From Acidimicrobiales bacterium (lineage in GTDB: Bacteria > Actinomycetota > Acidimicrobiia > Acidimicrobiales > Aldehydirespiratoraceae), in contig BQJV01000036.1 in NCBI GenBank assembly GCA_021604885.1, forward strand, positions 1 through 13,261: 13,261 nt of DNA, in the 5' to 3' direction. This document shows positions 12,287-13,261 of the stretch, in pieces (the stretch's first letter is position 1; each line of letters begins with the position of its first letter). Made by a program: the position numbers and the translations under genes. The notes under the pieces were generated by a model that searched no databases, was not told the DNA's origin, and saw nothing but the letters and a program-made list of their open reading frames with translations.

Positions 12287-13261
12287 TCAGTTGGGAAGCT
12301 TGGCTGCGTCGCCGTCGAGAGTGACGGTCGCGTCGCCGGTGAAGTCGCGCGACGAGCGGCCGGCGACGATGCGATAGTCGCCCGGGTCGACCCACCAGCC
12401 CGCCTCGTGGCGGTGGAGGCCGTCGCCGTCTGCGGGCACGGGCATGCCGGCCTGGAGCTGCTCCCAGATCGGATCGCCGATGTCGTAGTAGGCGAACGCC
12501 CGGGCATCGAGCTCGAGAGTGACCGTCTCGGCCGCACCCGGTTCGAGGGTGACCTTGCGGAACCCCTTCAGCTCCCGCACCGGCCGCAGGATGACCGGAT
12601 CGACAGGCTCGACATAGACCTGCACGACCTCGGACCCGACCCGATCACCGGTGTTGGTCACGTCGACCTCCACGGTGACGGTGTCGCCGGGCGCGGCCTG
12701 CGCGGCCGCCCGGGGCGCCGACATCGAGAAGGTCGTGTAGCCCAGTCCGTAGCCGAACGGCACGAGCGGGTCGATCGCCATTGCATCATGGAACCGGTGC
12801 CCGCTGAAGACACCCTCGCCGTAGCGCACGACACTGTTGTCGCCCGGGTAGTTCGGGTATGCGCCGAAGTGTTCGTAGCGCGCACCGACGGTGGTCGGCG
12901 CCCGGCCCGACGGCTCCACGTCGCCGAGCAGCATGTCGACCACGGCATCACCGAGCTCCTGGCCGCCGAACCCGACGCTGAGCACCGCCGCAGGATCGTC
13001 GATCCAACTCATGTCGTGCGGCGCGCCGACGTTGAGCACCACGATGGTGCGGGGATTGGCCGCGCTCACCCGTCGGATCAGCTCCGGCTGATCACCCGGG
13101 AGCTCCCACAGATCACGATCGCGGCCCTCCGTCTCCCAGTCGTCGTTGGTCCCGACCACGACGACGGCGACGTCGCTCGACGCGGCCAGCGCTTCGGCCC
13201 GGCCGAGCAGATCCTCCTCGACCATGGCGACGACGCCGGCCGTGAAGCCGCTGAGCAGGAC
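12287..13261 (-). CDS. Glycoside hydrolase family 3 protein, C-terminal part (start outside window)
   Basis: The last 324 codons of a GH3 beta-glucosidase-like enzyme; the frame is open to the window edge, so the internal ATG at 13225 is not the real start. The visible part begins in the second (alpha/beta) GH3 domain: ALAASSDVAVVVVGTNDD, then WETEGRDR before LPGDQPELIRRV, a typical GH3 stretch. It continues with VVLNVGAP, GGQELGDAVVDMLLGDVEPS and FPFGYGLGYTTF-like residues (VPFGYGLGYTTF). A C-terminal fibronectin III-like domain follows (VDVTNTGDRVGSEVVQVYVE, then RELKGFRKVTL) and ends near the TGA. The catalytic Asp of GH3 is in the missing N-terminal domain. The natural substrate (a beta-glucoside or beta-xyloside) cannot be decided. 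It converges on the repeat cluster and the hotdog gene. Confidence 0.92.
   Translation of the reverse strand, partial: VLLSGFTAGVVAMVEEDLLGRAEALAASSDVAVVVVGTNDDWETEGRDRDLWELPGDQPELIRRVSAANPRTIVVLNVGAPHDMSWIDDPAAVLSVGFGGQELGDAVVDMLLGDVEPSGRAPTTVGARYEHFGAYPNYPGDNSVVRYGEGVFSGHRFHDAMAIDPLVPFGYGLGYTTFSMSAPRAAAQAAPGDTVTVEVDVTNTGDRVGSEVVQVYVEPVDPVILRPVRELKGFRKVTLEPGAAETVTLELDARAFAYYDIGDPIWEQLQAGMPVPADGDGLHRHEAGWWVDPGDYRIVAGRSSRDFTGDATVTLDGDAAKLPN

Overview
This window comes from a high-GC bacterial chromosome, most likely Actinomycetota. The class is not fixed by the sequence, but the gene mix recalls Acidimicrobiia. The evidence is strong G/C at third codon positions, frequent GTG starts, apparent leaderless starts behind TAnnnT boxes, a DUF3152 lipoprotein, a subtilisin-inhibitor-like protein and the style of the acyl-CoA genes. 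I see no phage, integrase, transposase, CRISPR, tRNA or rRNA. Most of the window reads as ordinary core or near-core chromosome, with no coding gap above about 200 bp.

Layout. Positions 1-449 hold the end of an MFS transporter (+). A minus-strand pair follows: a cyclophilin (1315-1872) whose stop lies one base from the GTG of a 3-hydroxybutyryl-CoA dehydrogenase (456-1313). A 57-aa four-cysteine protein (1987-2160, +) converges on a secreted CAP-domain protein (2200-2763, -). Next are a divergent glyoxalase II-like metallo-beta-lactamase-fold hydrolase (2855-3463, +) and a GAF plus degenerate GGDEF protein (3515-4450, +). The latter converges on a two-helix membrane protein (4459-4956, -). 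A subtilisin-inhibitor-like lipoprotein (5066-5653, +) and a PH-like small protein (5815-6276, +) come next, each followed by a hairpin. The operon at 6394-8868 (+) holds a thiolase, an EthD-like dimeric alpha/beta barrel protein and a DUF3152 lipoprotein. A short-chain dehydrogenase of the MFE-2/17beta-HSD4 type (8995-9930, +) ends at a terminator shared with the convergent msrA (9997-10644, -). A secreted protein with a C-terminal LADTG anchor (10843-11400, +) and a double-hotdog thioesterase-like protein (11444-12220, +) lead into a cluster of REP-like palindromes. The window ends inside a GH3 glycosidase (12287-13261, -).

How the genes fit together. Hydroxyacyl-CoA dehydrogenase, thiolase, SDR and hotdog proteins suggest acyl-CoA metabolism (beta-oxidation or short-chain acyl-CoA turnover), but they are in separate transcription units and do not make one complete pathway. 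A second theme is the cell surface: CAP protein, SSI-like lipoprotein, DUF3152 lipoprotein, LADTG protein and MFS exporter. A third is stress or signalling: MsrA, the MBL hydrolase and the GAF-GGDEF protein.

The least ordinary items are the palindrome cluster that supplies the stop codon of the upstream gene (12202-12271), the SSI-like lipoprotein with glutamate at the predicted reactive site, the altered zinc-motif spacing in the DUF3152 protein, the LADTG-anchored protein, and the tiny cysteine protein with an apparently leaderless start. I found no convincing new multi-gene system.
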